From assembly GCA_963817785.1 (NCBI GenBank), contig CAWFPL010000007.1:124001-188000 (forward strand): a stretch of DNA of 64,000 bases, given 5' to 3'. The translations under genes and the position numbers were made by a program. Below the pieces are notes generated by a model. It saw nothing but the letters and a program-made list of their open reading frames with translations, had not been told where the DNA came from and searched no databases. This document shows positions 54,640-63,673 of the stretch, piece after piece. Source of the stretch: JAKALD01 sp963817785. Lineage in GTDB: Bacteria > Pseudomonadota > Gammaproteobacteria > Burkholderiales > SG8-39. Positions within the stretch are counted from its first letter, which is position 1; every line of letters starts with the position of its first letter.

Positions 54640-55062
54640 ATGAAAGTGAACAAGATCGACCACATCTGCATCGCCGTGCGCGACCTCGAGCAGGCGCGCA
54701 AGGCCTGGGAGCCGGTGCTCGGCAAGAGCGCCCCGGACGATGCCTACGTCGACGAGGCCGAGAAGATCCGGGTCGCCCGGTACTGGGTCGGCGAAGTCGG
54801 CTTCGAGCTGATGGAGTCGACCTCCCCGGACGGCGAGGTGGCGAAGTTCATCGAGAAGCGCGGCGAGGGGGTGATGCTGGTCAGCCTGAACGTCGACCGT
54901 ACGCGCGAGGCGATGGGCGAGCTCGCGGCGAAGGGCTATCCGTTCATCGGCGGCGCACGGCCGTTTCGCGACTGCGAATTCGCCTTCGTGCATCCCAACG
55001 CGCTGAACGGCGCGCTGCTCGAGGTGATCGACTACAAGTGGAAGGAATTCGAAGCCACATAG
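54640..55062 (+). CDS. VOC protein, methylmalonyl-CoA epimerase-like but missing a metal His
   Basis: 140-residue glyoxalase-fold protein from the ATG at 54640 (MKVNKIDHICIAVRDL). The order and length match methylmalonyl-CoA epimerase: DHICIAVRDLEQARKAWEPV, FELMESTSPDGEVAKFIEKR, and the end NGALLEVIDYK with the final Glu ligand. However, the epimerase pair usually written HHIA at the second strand is MLVS here (GEGVMLVSLNVD), so one metal ligand is lost. It may be a diverged epimerase or a different VOC enzyme. It is followed by a MaoC hydratase, suggesting acyl-CoA metabolism. Confidence 0.75.
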   Translation: MKVNKIDHICIAVRDLEQARKAWEPVLGKSAPDDAYVDEAEKIRVARYWVGEVGFELMESTSPDGEVAKFIEKRGEGVMLVSLNVDRTREAMGELAAKGYPFIGGARPFRDCEFAFVHPNALNGALLEVIDYKWKEFEAT

Positions 55063-55087
55063 ACGCCGGACGCATGCGCCGGGGATC

Positions 55088-55549
55088 GTGAACGTGACGT
55101 TCCGCTACTGCTGGGAGGATTTCGCACCGGGGCGGGTGTTCGAGCACGGCTCGCGAACGCTGTCCGAGCAGGACATCATCAGCTTCGCGCGCGAGTGGGA
55201 TCCGCAGCGCTACCACACCGATCCGCAGGCCGCCCGGCAGACGCCCTTCGGCGGCCTGATCGCCTCGGGCTGGCAGTCGTGCGCGGTCGCGATGCGCCTG
55301 ATGTGCGACGCCTACCTGAACGAGTCCTCCTGCGTCGGCTCGCCCGGCATCGACGAGATCCGCTTCCTCAAGCCGGTGCGCCCGGGCGATACGCTGCGTT
55401 TCCGCTCGACGGTGCTGAAGTCGGTGCCCTCGCGCTCGCAGGCGAGCCGGGGCACGGTCAGCTTCCGCTGGGAGCTGCTCAACCAAGCTGGCGAGGTGGT
55501 GCTCTCCATGCTGGGCCACCAGCTCTACCTCAAGCGCGCCGCCGGCTGA
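55088..55549 (+). CDS. MaoC-like acyl dehydratase (hot-dog fold)
   Basis: Hot-dog-fold protein of the (R)-specific enoyl-CoA hydratase group, 153 residues with a GTG start. The active-site region reads SFAREWDPQRYHTDPQAARQ, retaining the Asp and His of hydratase 2, and FGGLIASGWQSCAVAMRL follows. GIDEIRFLKPVRPGDTLRF is typical of MaoC proteins. It lies 25 bases after the VOC gene in the same direction, so both probably act on CoA thioesters. A hairpin ends the unit. Confidence 0.85.
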   Translation: MNVTFRYCWEDFAPGRVFEHGSRTLSEQDIISFAREWDPQRYHTDPQAARQTPFGGLIASGWQSCAVAMRLMCDAYLNESSCVGSPGIDEIRFLKPVRPGDTLRFRSTVLKSVPSRSQASRGTVSFRWELLNQAGEVVLSMLGHQLYLKRAAG

Positions 55550-55565
55550 GCGCCGCGCACGGCGC
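55550..55565 (+). terminator. Hairpin between convergent maoC-like and MFS genes
   Basis: GCGCCG (55550-55555) and CGGCGC (55560-55565) form a perfect stem with a CGCA loop, immediately after the maoC-like stop and followed by a run of C. It may end transcripts from both sides. Confidence 0.4.
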
Positions 55566-55586
55566 CCCCCCGCGAGGCGGCGCTCG

Positions 55587-56888
55587 TCAGCCGGGCGCGG
55601 CGGCTTGCAGCGCGGCCGCGCGGCCGCGCTCGACGTCCACGCCGGTGAGGATCAGAAGGCCGGCGACAAAATAGCCGCCGACAGAGAAAATGCCCAGGCG
55701 ATGGTCGCCGGCGAAGATCCAGGTCACCGCGCCGTAGGTGAGCGGACCGAAGATCGAGGCCGACTTCACCGCCAGGCCCCACAAGCCGAAGAACTCGGCG
55801 ACGCGTGCCGGCGGCGCGAGCAGCCCCACGATCGCGCGCCCCGCGGCCTGTGATGAGCCCATGCACAGGCCGGCGATGTTGGCGGCGATCCAGAACGCGA
55901 GCGGGCCGCGGGCGAGCCCCGCGATCAACACCATCGCGATCCAGCCGATCAGCGTGAGCGCCACCGCGCGCACGTGTCCGATGCGGTCCTGCAGGTAGCC
56001 GAAGCCGAAGGCGCCGGCCGCGGCGGTGAAATTCACCACCAGGATCAGCACGATGGTCTGCCGGGTGGTGAAGCCCATCGCCTGCTGCGCGTAGATCGCC
56101 GCCAGCGCGATTACCGCCGAGATGCCCGCCTGGTAGAACAGCGTGCAGACCAGGAAACGCCGCAGGTCGCGGAAGCGCTCCGTCTGCTGCAGCGTCTGCA
56201 GCACGCGCTGCCACGCGCCCGGCGCCGCGTTTGCCGGCTGTGGCTGCGCGCGCTCGCGCAGCCACAGGAAGGTCGGCGCGGCAGCGAGCGCGAACAGCGC
56301 CGCCGTGATCAGCATGGTCACCGGGACGAACTGGGCCGCGGACTGCCCGTGCGCCTGGGCAAAGCTGATGTAGGCGAGACACAGCCCGAGCGCGAGGATG
56401 CCGCCCAGGTAGCCGAAGCTCCAGCCCCAGCCGGAGACCCGGCCCATGGCGCTGGACTGAGCCAATTCCGGCAGGAACGCGGCAATCAGGTTTTCCCCGA
56501 CGCCGTAGAAGTAGTTGGACAGGACGATCAGCACCAGCGCGAGCACCAGCGCGCCCGGCGCGGCAAGCCACAGCAGCGCGGTCAGCACGACGCAGCCGGC
56601 GGTCGACCAGGCGAGCAGCCGCTTCTTCGCCGCGTGCGCATCCGCCCACGCGCCCAGCAGCGGGCCGGTGAGCACGACCGCCGCGTACGATACGGAAAGT
56701 GCCGCGGTCCACGCAAAGGTCGCCCAGGGCGCGTTGCCTGCCACGGCGGCCACGAAATAGGCGTTGAACACCGCGGTGATCACCACCGTGGTGTAGCCGG
56801 AGTTTGCGAAGTCGTACATGCTCCAGGCCCAGACCTCGCGCAGGGTCACGTCGGCGGCGAGTGCGGTGGAGGTGTGGGAGCGGGACAT
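55587..56888 (-). CDS. MFS transporter, UMF1/Atg22-like family
   Basis: Membrane transporter with about twelve helices, 433 residues from the ATG at 56888 (MSRSHTSTALAADVTLREVW). The opening EVWAWSMYDFANSGYTTVVI is characteristic of the UMF1/Atg22 family. Further family features are GPLLGAWADAHAAKKRLLAW, the NYFYGVGENLIAAFLPELA loop and MGRVSGWGWSFGYLGGILAL. Bacterial members are mostly of unknown substrate; yeast Atg22 exports amino acids from the vacuole. It is divergent from the PilB-like ATPase gene. Confidence 0.87.
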   Translation of the reverse strand: MSRSHTSTALAADVTLREVWAWSMYDFANSGYTTVVITAVFNAYFVAAVAGNAPWATFAWTAALSVSYAAVVLTGPLLGAWADAHAAKKRLLAWSTAGCVVLTALLWLAAPGALVLALVLIVLSNYFYGVGENLIAAFLPELAQSSAMGRVSGWGWSFGYLGGILALGLCLAYISFAQAHGQSAAQFVPVTMLITAALFALAAAPTFLWLRERAQPQPANAAPGAWQRVLQTLQQTERFRDLRRFLVCTLFYQAGISAVIALAAIYAQQAMGFTTRQTIVLILVVNFTAAAGAFGFGYLQDRIGHVRAVALTLIGWIAMVLIAGLARGPLAFWIAANIAGLCMGSSQAAGRAIVGLLAPPARVAEFFGLWGLAVKSASIFGPLTYGAVTWIFAGDHRLGIFSVGGYFVAGLLILTGVDVERGRAAALQAAAPG

Positions 56889-56923
56889 GGCCGGCAGCTG
56901 CGGGGCAAACGATTGTAAGCCGG

Positions 56924-56953
56924 GTGACGCCGTGCGGGCGAAACGGGCATAAT
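56924..56953 (+). promoter_or_regulatory. Candidate promoter of the PilB-like ATPase gene
   Basis: -35 GTGACG (56924-56929), an 18-base spacer and -10 CATAAT (56948-56953), 25 bases before the ATG; GGGAG precedes the start. Confidence 0.4.
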
Positions 56954-56977
56954 TCGCCGCACGTCGGGAGCTCAAGC

Positions 56978-58768
56978 ATGTCAGCGGTCCAAACCCCGGT
57001 AGCCGAGCATCGGCTCACGCTCGCGGAGGTCCTCGACTGGCTGGTCGCCGACCGGCTGGTCGACGTCGCGGCGGTGGAGCAGGTGAAGAAGGAGCGGCGC
57101 TACTACCGCGGCGCGCAGCACCCTCTGGTGGTGATCGCCGGCCAGAAGTGGAAAGGCGCGCAGCGCGTGCTGTCGCTCGAGGTGCTCACCGAGTGGCTCG
57201 CCAAGCGCGTCGGCATGGAGTACCTGCACATCGACCCGCTGAAGATCGACTTCGCGGCGGTCACCGAAGTGATGTCCTCGGCCTACGCGACGCGCTTTCG
57301 CATCCTGCCGGTGGGCCTCACCGGCAAGGAGGCGGTGATCGCCACCGCCGAGCCGTACGTGCGCGACTGGGAGCAGGAGCTCAGCCGCATCCTCAAGCTC
57401 GGCATCCGGCGCGTGATCGCCAACCCGCTCGACATCGAGCGCTTCCAGGTCGAGTTCTACAACCTCGCCAAGTCGATCAAGGGCGCGAGCCGCAGCGCCG
57501 CGGTGTCCGCGGGCCTGTCGAACTTCGAGCAGCTGGTCGAGCTGGGCAGCGCGAACAAGCAGCTCGACGCGAACGACGCGCACATCGTGCGCATCGTCGA
57601 CTGGCTGTGGGGCTACGCCTTCGAGCAGCGCGCGAGCGACATCCACATCGAGCCGCGCCGCGACGTCGGCATCGTGCGCTTCCGCATCGACGGCGTGCTG
57701 CATCAGGTGTATCAGATCCCGGCGGCGGTGCTGGCGGCGATGACCAGCCGCATCAAGATCCTGGGACGCATGGACGTGGTCGAGAAGCGCCGCCCGCAGG
57801 ACGGGCGCATCAAGACGCGCACGCTCGACGGCGAGGAGGTGGAGCTGCGCCTGTCGACCCTGCCGACCGCGTTCGGCGAGAAGCTGGTGATGCGCATCTT
57901 CGACCCCGAGGTGCTGGTGCGCGACTTCCGCGAGCTGGGCTTCAGCGACGAGGACGATCAGCGCTGGAAGGAGATGACCGAGAAGCCGAACGGCATCGTT
58001 CTGGTCACCGGCCCGACCGGCTCGGGCAAGACGACCACGCTGTACTCGACCCTCAAGCAGCTCGCCACGGCGGAGGTCAACGTCTGCACCATCGAGGACC
58101 CGATCGAGATGGTCGAGCCGTCGTTCAACCAGATGCAGGTGCAGCCGGCGATCGAGCTCGGCTTCGCCGAGGGCCTGCGCGCGCTGATGCGCCAGGACCC
58201 GGACATCATCATGGTGGGGGAGATCCGCGACCTGGAGACCGCCGATATGGCGGTGCAGGCGGCGCTCACCGGGCACCTGGTGCTCTCGACGCTGCACACC
58301 AACGACGCGCCGAGCGCGGTTACGCGGCTGCTCGAGCTGGGCGTCGCGCCGTACCTGCTCAACTCGACGATCAACGGTGTCATGGCGCAACGCCTGGTGC
58401 GCACGCTGTGCCCGCACTGCAAGAAGCAGGTCGCGCTCAACCGCGCCGAGGACGAGGCGGCCTGGGACGCGCTGGTCGCGCCGTGGAAGGCGAAGCGCCC
58501 CTCCAGCGTGTTCAAGCCGGTCGGCTGCCTGGAATGCCGCATGACGGGCTACGTCGGGCGCGTCGGCGTCTACGAGACGCTGCTGTACTCCTCCGCGGTC
58601 AAGGATCTGGTGATCGCCGGCACGGACATCGCGCGCATCCGCGAGACGGCGTTCAAGGAAGGCATGAAGCCGCTGCGCATCAGCGGTGCGATGAAAGTCG
58701 CGGCCGGATTGACCTCCATCGACGAGGTGCTGAAGGTCGCGCCGCCTTCGCGGGACGCGGGGCGCTAG
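56978..58768 (+). CDS. GspE/PulE/PilB-family secretion ATPase, orphan
   Basis: Hexameric motor ATPase of type II secretion or type IV pilus assembly type, 596 residues. The N-terminal MshEN-like domain (about 60-160) precedes the catalytic core with QRASDIHIEP, FRIDGVLHQVYQIP, Walker A GPTGSGKTTT (from 345), Asp box IEDPIEMVEPSFNQMQV, Walker B LRALMRQDPDIIMVGEIRD and the His box HTNDAPSAVTRL. A zinc-binding tetra-Cys region follows (CPHCKK...CLECRMTGY). No pilin, GspF/PilC or prepilin peptidase gene lies nearby. The next gene, a GGDEF-EAL protein 3 bases away, suggests a c-di-GMP link, since MshEN domains can bind c-di-GMP. Confidence 0.88.
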   Translation: MSAVQTPVAEHRLTLAEVLDWLVADRLVDVAAVEQVKKERRYYRGAQHPLVVIAGQKWKGAQRVLSLEVLTEWLAKRVGMEYLHIDPLKIDFAAVTEVMSSAYATRFRILPVGLTGKEAVIATAEPYVRDWEQELSRILKLGIRRVIANPLDIERFQVEFYNLAKSIKGASRSAAVSAGLSNFEQLVELGSANKQLDANDAHIVRIVDWLWGYAFEQRASDIHIEPRRDVGIVRFRIDGVLHQVYQIPAAVLAAMTSRIKILGRMDVVEKRRPQDGRIKTRTLDGEEVELRLSTLPTAFGEKLVMRIFDPEVLVRDFRELGFSDEDDQRWKEMTEKPNGIVLVTGPTGSGKTTTLYSTLKQLATAEVNVCTIEDPIEMVEPSFNQMQVQPAIELGFAEGLRALMRQDPDIIMVGEIRDLETADMAVQAALTGHLVLSTLHTNDAPSAVTRLLELGVAPYLLNSTINGVMAQRLVRTLCPHCKKQVALNRAEDEAAWDALVAPWKAKRPSSVFKPVGCLECRMTGYVGRVGVYETLLYSSAVKDLVIAGTDIARIRETAFKEGMKPLRISGAMKVAAGLTSIDEVLKVAPPSRDAGR

Positions 58769-58771
58769 GCC

Positions 58772-61700
58772 ATGGACCGGCGGCTCGAGCTGCGGCGCCG
58801 GCTGAAGCGCGATCGGCTGGCGCGCATCTTTCCCTGGTACCTGGTGACGCTCGGGGCGGCGGCGGTCGTCTACGAGCTGTTCTTCCAGTCCTACGTCTCG
58901 CCGTGGTTCGATCCCGGCTGGTACGCGCTGCTTCACGGCCTGCTGCTCGCCGGCCTGGCGGGAACGCTGGTGTACCTGCTGCTGCGCGGCATCCTGCACA
59001 GGGACGCTGGCGAGCTCGCGGCGCTGCGCGCCGGCGAGGAACGCTTCCGCAGCCTCACCGCGCTGTCGGCCGACTGGTTCTGGGAGTCCGACGCCGAATA
59101 CCGCATTACGTGGCTGAGCGGGGGCCCCACGGTGCTCGCGTTCTTCGGCCACGCGCTCGCGTTCGGCAAGCGCCTGTGGGAAGTGCCCGGCGTCGAGGTC
59201 TCGCCCGCGGCGCTCGCCGGCCTGGCGGAGCTGCTCGAGGCACGCTCGCCGTTCTTCGATTTCGAGATCGCGCGCTGCGGCGAGGACGCCGCGCGCCGCA
59301 TCCACCTCGTCTCGGGGCAGCCGCGCTTCGACGGCGGGGGGACGTTTCTCGGCTACCGCGGCGTCGGGCGCGACGTGAGCGAGAAGCTCGGCGCCGAGCG
59401 CGCGCTTGCCGAGGCCAACGAGCGGCTCGAGCTGGCGCTCGAGGGCGGCAACCTGGCGGTCTGGGACTGCGACCTCGAGTCAGGGCTGACCTACCTGAGT
59501 GAAGGCTGGGCGCGCCTGCTGGGCGGCGAGCCGGCGGCGCAGACCGCGCGCGCCGCGGATCTGCTCGCGCTGGTGCATGCGGAAGATCGCGGCGCGGTGC
59601 GCGCCGCGTTCATGGCCGCGCTCAAAGGCGAGCCGCCCGCCCACGGCGTGGAGTACCGCATGCGCACCGCCTCCGGCGGCTGGAAGTGGGTCCTGTCCTC
59701 CGGCCGCATCGTGCGGCGCGACGCGGCGCGGCGCGCGACGCGCATGTCCGGAACCGCGGTGGACATCGACGTGCGCAAGCGCGCCGAGCAGGCCACCGCC
59801 GATGCCGAGGCCCGCTACCGCTCGCTGATCGAGCTTGCGCCCGACGGCGTGTGCGTGCTCTCCAACGGGGCGATCGAATACGCCAACCCGGCCGCGGCCC
59901 GCATCCTGAAAGGGAAGTCCCCGCAGCAGCTGATCGGGATGAAGCTGGAGGACGCGATCCACCCGGAGCATCTGGAGCGCGCGCGCGAGCGCCTGCGCTT
60001 CCACGCCATGGGTCCGGGGGTGTCGCAGTTCGAGGAGCGCGCGCTGCGTTGCCTGGACGGCAGCGACACGGTGGCCGAGATCGCCAGCGTGTCGTATCTC
60101 GAGCGCGGGCGCCTGGTGGTGCAAATGGTGATGCGCGACGTCAGCGAGCAGCGCAAGGCGCGCGAAGCGCTCGCCGAGCGCGAGCGGCGTTTCCGCGACG
60201 TGGTCGAGGCTTCGGGCGAATACGTCTGGGAGACCGACGCCGCCTGGCGCTACACCTACCTGTCGGCGCGCGCCGAGACGGTGCTCGGCTTCATGCGCGC
60301 GGAGGTCCTCGGGCGCACGCCGCGCGACTTCATGCCGCTCGGCGAGTCGCGCGCGCTGGCGGAGTGGTTCGCGCGCCACAGCGAGCGTGCCGAGCCGTTC
60401 CGCGACCAGATGCATCGCGCGATCACCAAGTCGGGCCGCGTGATCTGGCAGTCGGTGAGCGGGGTGCCGGTGTTCGACGCCGCGGGGCGGCTTGCGGGCT
60501 ACTGCGGCACCGGCGCGGACGTCACCGCGCGCAAGCACGCCGAGGAGCGCATCCAGTACCTCGCCACGCGCGACGCGCTCACCGGGCTGCCGAACCGGCT
60601 GCTGCTTACCGATCGCGCTAACCACGCGATCCTCGCCGCGGCGCGCGGCCGCGGACGGCTGGCGCTGCTGTCCTTCAACTTGGACCGCTTCAAGCTCGTC
60701 AACGACTCGCTCGGGCACCAGGCCGGCGACGCGCTGCTGCGCGCGGTCGCCGAGCGGTTGTCGAATACGCTGCGGCGCGAGGACACGCTGGCGCGGCTCG
60801 GCGGCGACGAGTTCGTGCTGCTGTGGGAAGGCGTCAAGGCGGCCGACGACGCGGCAGTAGTGGGGCAGCGCATCCTGGGCATCCTGACGAGGCCATTCGT
60901 CATCGAGGGCCGCAGCCTGAGCGTGAGCGCGTCGATCGGCATCAGCGTGTACCCGGACGACGGGCACGACTTCAACGAGCTGCTGAAGAACGCGGACGCC
61001 GCCCTGTCCCACGCCAAGGAGACCGGGCGCGGAGGATTTCGCTTCTTCTCCCCCGAGCTCAACGCGAAGGCGCTCGAACGCCTGACGATGGAGAACGACC
61101 TGCGCCGCGCGCTGGTGCGCGGCGAGCTGGTGATGCACTTCCAGCCGGTGGTGAGCGGGCGCGGCGCCAAGCTGGTGGGCGCGGAAGCGCTGGTACGCTG
61201 GCGCCATCCGGAGAAGGGGTTGCTGCCGCCGGACGCCTTCATCCCGATCGCCGAGGAGAGCGGCCTGATCGGCGCCGTCGGCGAGTGGACGCTGCAGCGC
61301 GCGCTGTCGCAGGCCGGCGCCTGGCAGCGCAGCCTGCCGGGCCAGCCATGGGTCGCGCTCAACGTGTCGGCGCACGAGCTGGCCGACGGCGAAGGCTTCG
61401 TGGCGCGGCTGCGCGAGGCCCTGCAGGCCGGCGGCGTGGACGGCGCGCGCATCGAGCTCGAGGTGACCGAGCGGGTGTTGATGGGCAACCTGGCGGCCAA
61501 CGTGGAGACGCTACGCCGCATCGGCGAGCTCGGCGTGCGGGTGGCGATCGACGATTTCGGCACCGGCTACTCGAGCCTCGCCTATCTGCGCCAGTTGCCG
61601 ATCGACAAGCTCAAGATCGACCGTTCCTTCCTGCGCGATCTCGAGACCAGCCGCGACGACGCGACCATCGTGCAGACCATCGCCGCGATGGCCAAGAGCC

Positions 61701-61861
61701 TCGGGCTGCACGTCGCCGCCGAAGGGGTCGAGAACGAGGGGCAGCTCGCGTGCCTGCTTGCGCTCGGCTGCGACGAATGGCAGGGACACCTGTGCAGCGA
61801 GCCGCTCGAGGCGGCCGAGTTCGAGCGACTGCTCGAGCGGCGCGCCGCGGCGGCCGGCTAG
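58772..61861 (+). CDS. Membrane-anchored PAS-GGDEF-EAL c-di-GMP protein
   Basis: 1029-residue signalling protein that can make or break down cyclic di-GMP. Two membrane helices (about 19-38 and 50-73) are followed by four PAS-like units (about 85-210, 215-335, 345-455, 465-590), a GGDEF domain with intact GGDEF at 677-681, and an EAL domain with EAL at 805-807 in GAEALVRWRHP. Further EAL residues are in DDFGTGYSSLAYL and KLKIDRSFLRD. Both active-site motifs look complete, so direction of activity cannot be fixed. It is 3 bases after the PilB-like ATPase gene, so both are one unit. Confidence 0.93.
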   Translation: MDRRLELRRRLKRDRLARIFPWYLVTLGAAAVVYELFFQSYVSPWFDPGWYALLHGLLLAGLAGTLVYLLLRGILHRDAGELAALRAGEERFRSLTALSADWFWESDAEYRITWLSGGPTVLAFFGHALAFGKRLWEVPGVEVSPAALAGLAELLEARSPFFDFEIARCGEDAARRIHLVSGQPRFDGGGTFLGYRGVGRDVSEKLGAERALAEANERLELALEGGNLAVWDCDLESGLTYLSEGWARLLGGEPAAQTARAADLLALVHAEDRGAVRAAFMAALKGEPPAHGVEYRMRTASGGWKWVLSSGRIVRRDAARRATRMSGTAVDIDVRKRAEQATADAEARYRSLIELAPDGVCVLSNGAIEYANPAAARILKGKSPQQLIGMKLEDAIHPEHLERARERLRFHAMGPGVSQFEERALRCLDGSDTVAEIASVSYLERGRLVVQMVMRDVSEQRKAREALAERERRFRDVVEASGEYVWETDAAWRYTYLSARAETVLGFMRAEVLGRTPRDFMPLGESRALAEWFARHSERAEPFRDQMHRAITKSGRVIWQSVSGVPVFDAAGRLAGYCGTGADVTARKHAEERIQYLATRDALTGLPNRLLLTDRANHAILAAARGRGRLALLSFNLDRFKLVNDSLGHQAGDALLRAVAERLSNTLRREDTLARLGGDEFVLLWEGVKAADDAAVVGQRILGILTRPFVIEGRSLSVSASIGISVYPDDGHDFNELLKNADAALSHAKETGRGGFRFFSPELNAKALERLTMENDLRRALVRGELVMHFQPVVSGRGAKLVGAEALVRWRHPEKGLLPPDAFIPIAEESGLIGAVGEWTLQRALSQAGAWQRSLPGQPWVALNVSAHELADGEGFVARLREALQAGGVDGARIELEVTERVLMGNLAANVETLRRIGELGVRVAIDDFGTGYSSLAYLRQLPIDKLKIDRSFLRDLETSRDDATIVQTIAAMAKSLGLHVAAEGVENEGQLACLLALGCDEWQGHLCSEPLEAAEFERLLERRAAAAG

Positions 61862-61930
61862 CGCCGTCTGCCTGGAGCACGATCTGAATTCGTCTCGCAG
61901 CGCATCGCGCGCGGGGCGTGGCGGATAGGC

Positions 61931-63070
61931 GTGCCGATGGTGCATTACGCCGAAATCGTCGGCCCCTACGTTCGGCACCTGCGTGCACTCGCTCCCGCGC
62001 CCGCGGTGAGCAAGGCGATCGATGCGCTGCTGCGGGGCGCGCTGCAGGAGGCGGCTGACGGGCTGGCCCCGCTGGTGGCGGGCGGCAGTCGCGATCCGCA
62101 CGCCTTTGCGGCGCTCGGCTTCGTCGCCTACCAGAGCCGCCAGGGCGAGCTCGCCGTGCAGCTGCTTGAGACCGCGCTCGCGCTCGATCCGGAGGACGCG
62201 CACAGCCGTGCGCTGCTGGCGGCGTGCTACCTGGGGCTCGAGCGCCACGCGGAGGCGATCGCGGCGTTCCGCCAGGTGCTGCGCCAGGCCCCGGGGCTGC
62301 ATGCCGCGCATTGGTTGCTGTGGAGCGCCATCGATGGCGAGCGGCGGCTCGATGGCGCGCTGCGATCGCTGAAGGGCGCGTTGCTCGAGCAGGCGGACGG
62401 CGCGGCGAGCGCCGCGCCGAAGCGCACCATCGAGGACACCACACTGTGCATCGTCGATTGCGCCAACCATGCGCTGGCCGAGCGCGCCCTGCGGCTGTGC
62501 ATGACGGGATGCGAATTCGAGCAGGTCAAGTTCCTCAGCGACCGCGCCTGCAGCCTGCCGGGCGTGCGCAGCGAGCCGATCGCGCCGCTGCGCTCGGCTC
62601 GGGACTACTCGCGGTTCGTCCTCAAGCAGCTCGCGCCGCACATCGACACCGGTTACGTGCTGCTCGTGCAATGGGACGGCTACGTCGTCAACCCGGCGGC
62701 GTGGTCGCCGGAGTTCCTGCTGTTTGACTACGTCGGCGCGCGCTGGGCCCACGCCTACGACCGCCGCGAGCCTCATCACAACGTCGGCAACGGCGGCTTC
62801 TCGCTGCGCTCGCGCGCCCTTCTCGAGGCGCTGCAGGATCCGGCGATCGAGCCGAGCCACCCGGAAGATCAGGCCATCTGCCGCACCTACCGCGGCTATC
62901 TCGAGCAGCGCCACGACATCGCCTTCGCGCCCGACGCCGTCGCCGACCGCTTCGCCTTCGAGCACATCGAGCCGGAGGCGCTGCCGTTCGGCTTTCACGG
63001 CGTCATCAACTTTGCGCGCTTCGTCGCCGCGCCGGGCTGGGCGACGATGGATTACTTCTTCGGCGCCTAG
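61931..63070 (+). CDS. TPR domain fused to DUF5672 (glycosyltransferase-like)
   Basis: 379-residue protein with a GTG start (an ATG two codons later is equally possible). Residues about 50-130 form TPR-like helices (AALGFVAYQSRQGELAVQLL, ALDPEDAHSRALLAACYLGL). From about 165 the DUF5672 region follows with TLCIVDCANHALAERALRL, VLLVQWDGYVVNPAAW, the hallmark VGNGGFSLRSRALLEAL, and EDQAICRTYRGYL. DUF5672 proteins are thought to be glycosyltransferase-like and occur with surface-sugar genes; here no such neighbours are present. Function unknown. Confidence 0.8.
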   Translation: MPMVHYAEIVGPYVRHLRALAPAPAVSKAIDALLRGALQEAADGLAPLVAGGSRDPHAFAALGFVAYQSRQGELAVQLLETALALDPEDAHSRALLAACYLGLERHAEAIAAFRQVLRQAPGLHAAHWLLWSAIDGERRLDGALRSLKGALLEQADGAASAAPKRTIEDTTLCIVDCANHALAERALRLCMTGCEFEQVKFLSDRACSLPGVRSEPIAPLRSARDYSRFVLKQLAPHIDTGYVLLVQWDGYVVNPAAWSPEFLLFDYVGARWAHAYDRREPHHNVGNGGFSLRSRALLEALQDPAIEPSHPEDQAICRTYRGYLEQRHDIAFAPDAVADRFAFEHIEPEALPFGFHGVINFARFVAAPGWATMDYFFGA

Positions 63071-63175
63071 CTCGAGACGCCGCTCGCAAGCGCGGCGTCA
63101 GCTGGCCTCGAACCTGCCGGAACTGGCTGACGCGCGCGCTGTCTGAGCGAGCTGTCGACAACCAGGAGAGCACGG

Positions 63176-63565
63176 ATGGACTTCGCCAGCGCCGAAAACC
63201 AGGTCATGCAGGTGCAGCAGCAGTCGCAAACGGTGGTGCAGAACATCCAGACGCTGGCGCAGAAGCTCAAGTCGGCGGCGCCGGACGAGGCGACCGGGCG
63301 GGAGTGGGCCCTGGACCTGCGCGAGATCGCGATGACCGTGCAGAGCCAGAACCAGATGCTGGCGACGCTGGTGAGCCAGATGGGGCAGTACATCCAGACC
63401 CTGGAAGCGCAGCTGCAGACCCATCCGAACCCCACGGTGCAGCCGCGCGGCTGGGCGAGCTCGGGCAGCGGCGGCTTTCTCAGCAATCTCACCGCGGGCC
63501 TCGGCATGGGCGCCGGGTTCGGACTGGCCGAGGACGCGATCAGCGGCATCTTCAACGCCCTGTAG
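63176..63565 (+). CDS. Hypothetical protein with coiled coil and Gly-rich tail
   Basis: 129-residue protein I do not recognise. Residues about 5-85 are strongly helical and Gln-rich (QVMQVQQQSQTVVQNIQTLA, MTVQSQNQMLATLVSQMGQY), probably a coiled coil. The C-terminal 35 residues are Gly-rich and amphipathic or hydrophobic (FLSNLTAGLGMGAGFGLAED). AGGAGAG precedes the ATG, so translation is likely. No signal peptide. It stands alone between the DUF5672 gene and the aldolase. Confidence 0.65.
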   Translation: MDFASAENQVMQVQQQSQTVVQNIQTLAQKLKSAAPDEATGREWALDLREIAMTVQSQNQMLATLVSQMGQYIQTLEAQLQTHPNPTVQPRGWASSGSGGFLSNLTAGLGMGAGFGLAEDAISGIFNAL

Positions 63566-63581
63566 AGGGCGGCACCCCGGG

Positions 63582-63596
63582 GCCCGCACCGCGGGC
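63582..63596 (+). terminator. Hairpin after the 129-residue gene
   Basis: GCCCGC (63582-63587) and GCGGGC (63591-63596) pair around ACC, 17 bases after the stop; no T-run. Confidence 0.35.
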
Positions 63597-63615
63597 GCCC
63601 GCGCCTGACCGCGCC

Positions 63616-63643
63616 CTGACGCTCCGCGCCGTGCGGGTATCAT
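63616..63643 (+). promoter_or_regulatory. Candidate promoter of the aldolase gene
   Basis: -35 CTGACG (63616-63621), a 16-base spacer and -10 TATCAT (63638-63643), 31 bases before the GTG start. Confidence 0.4.
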
Positions 63644-63673
63644 CCCGTCCGGACACGGCAACGCGGAGGCGCG

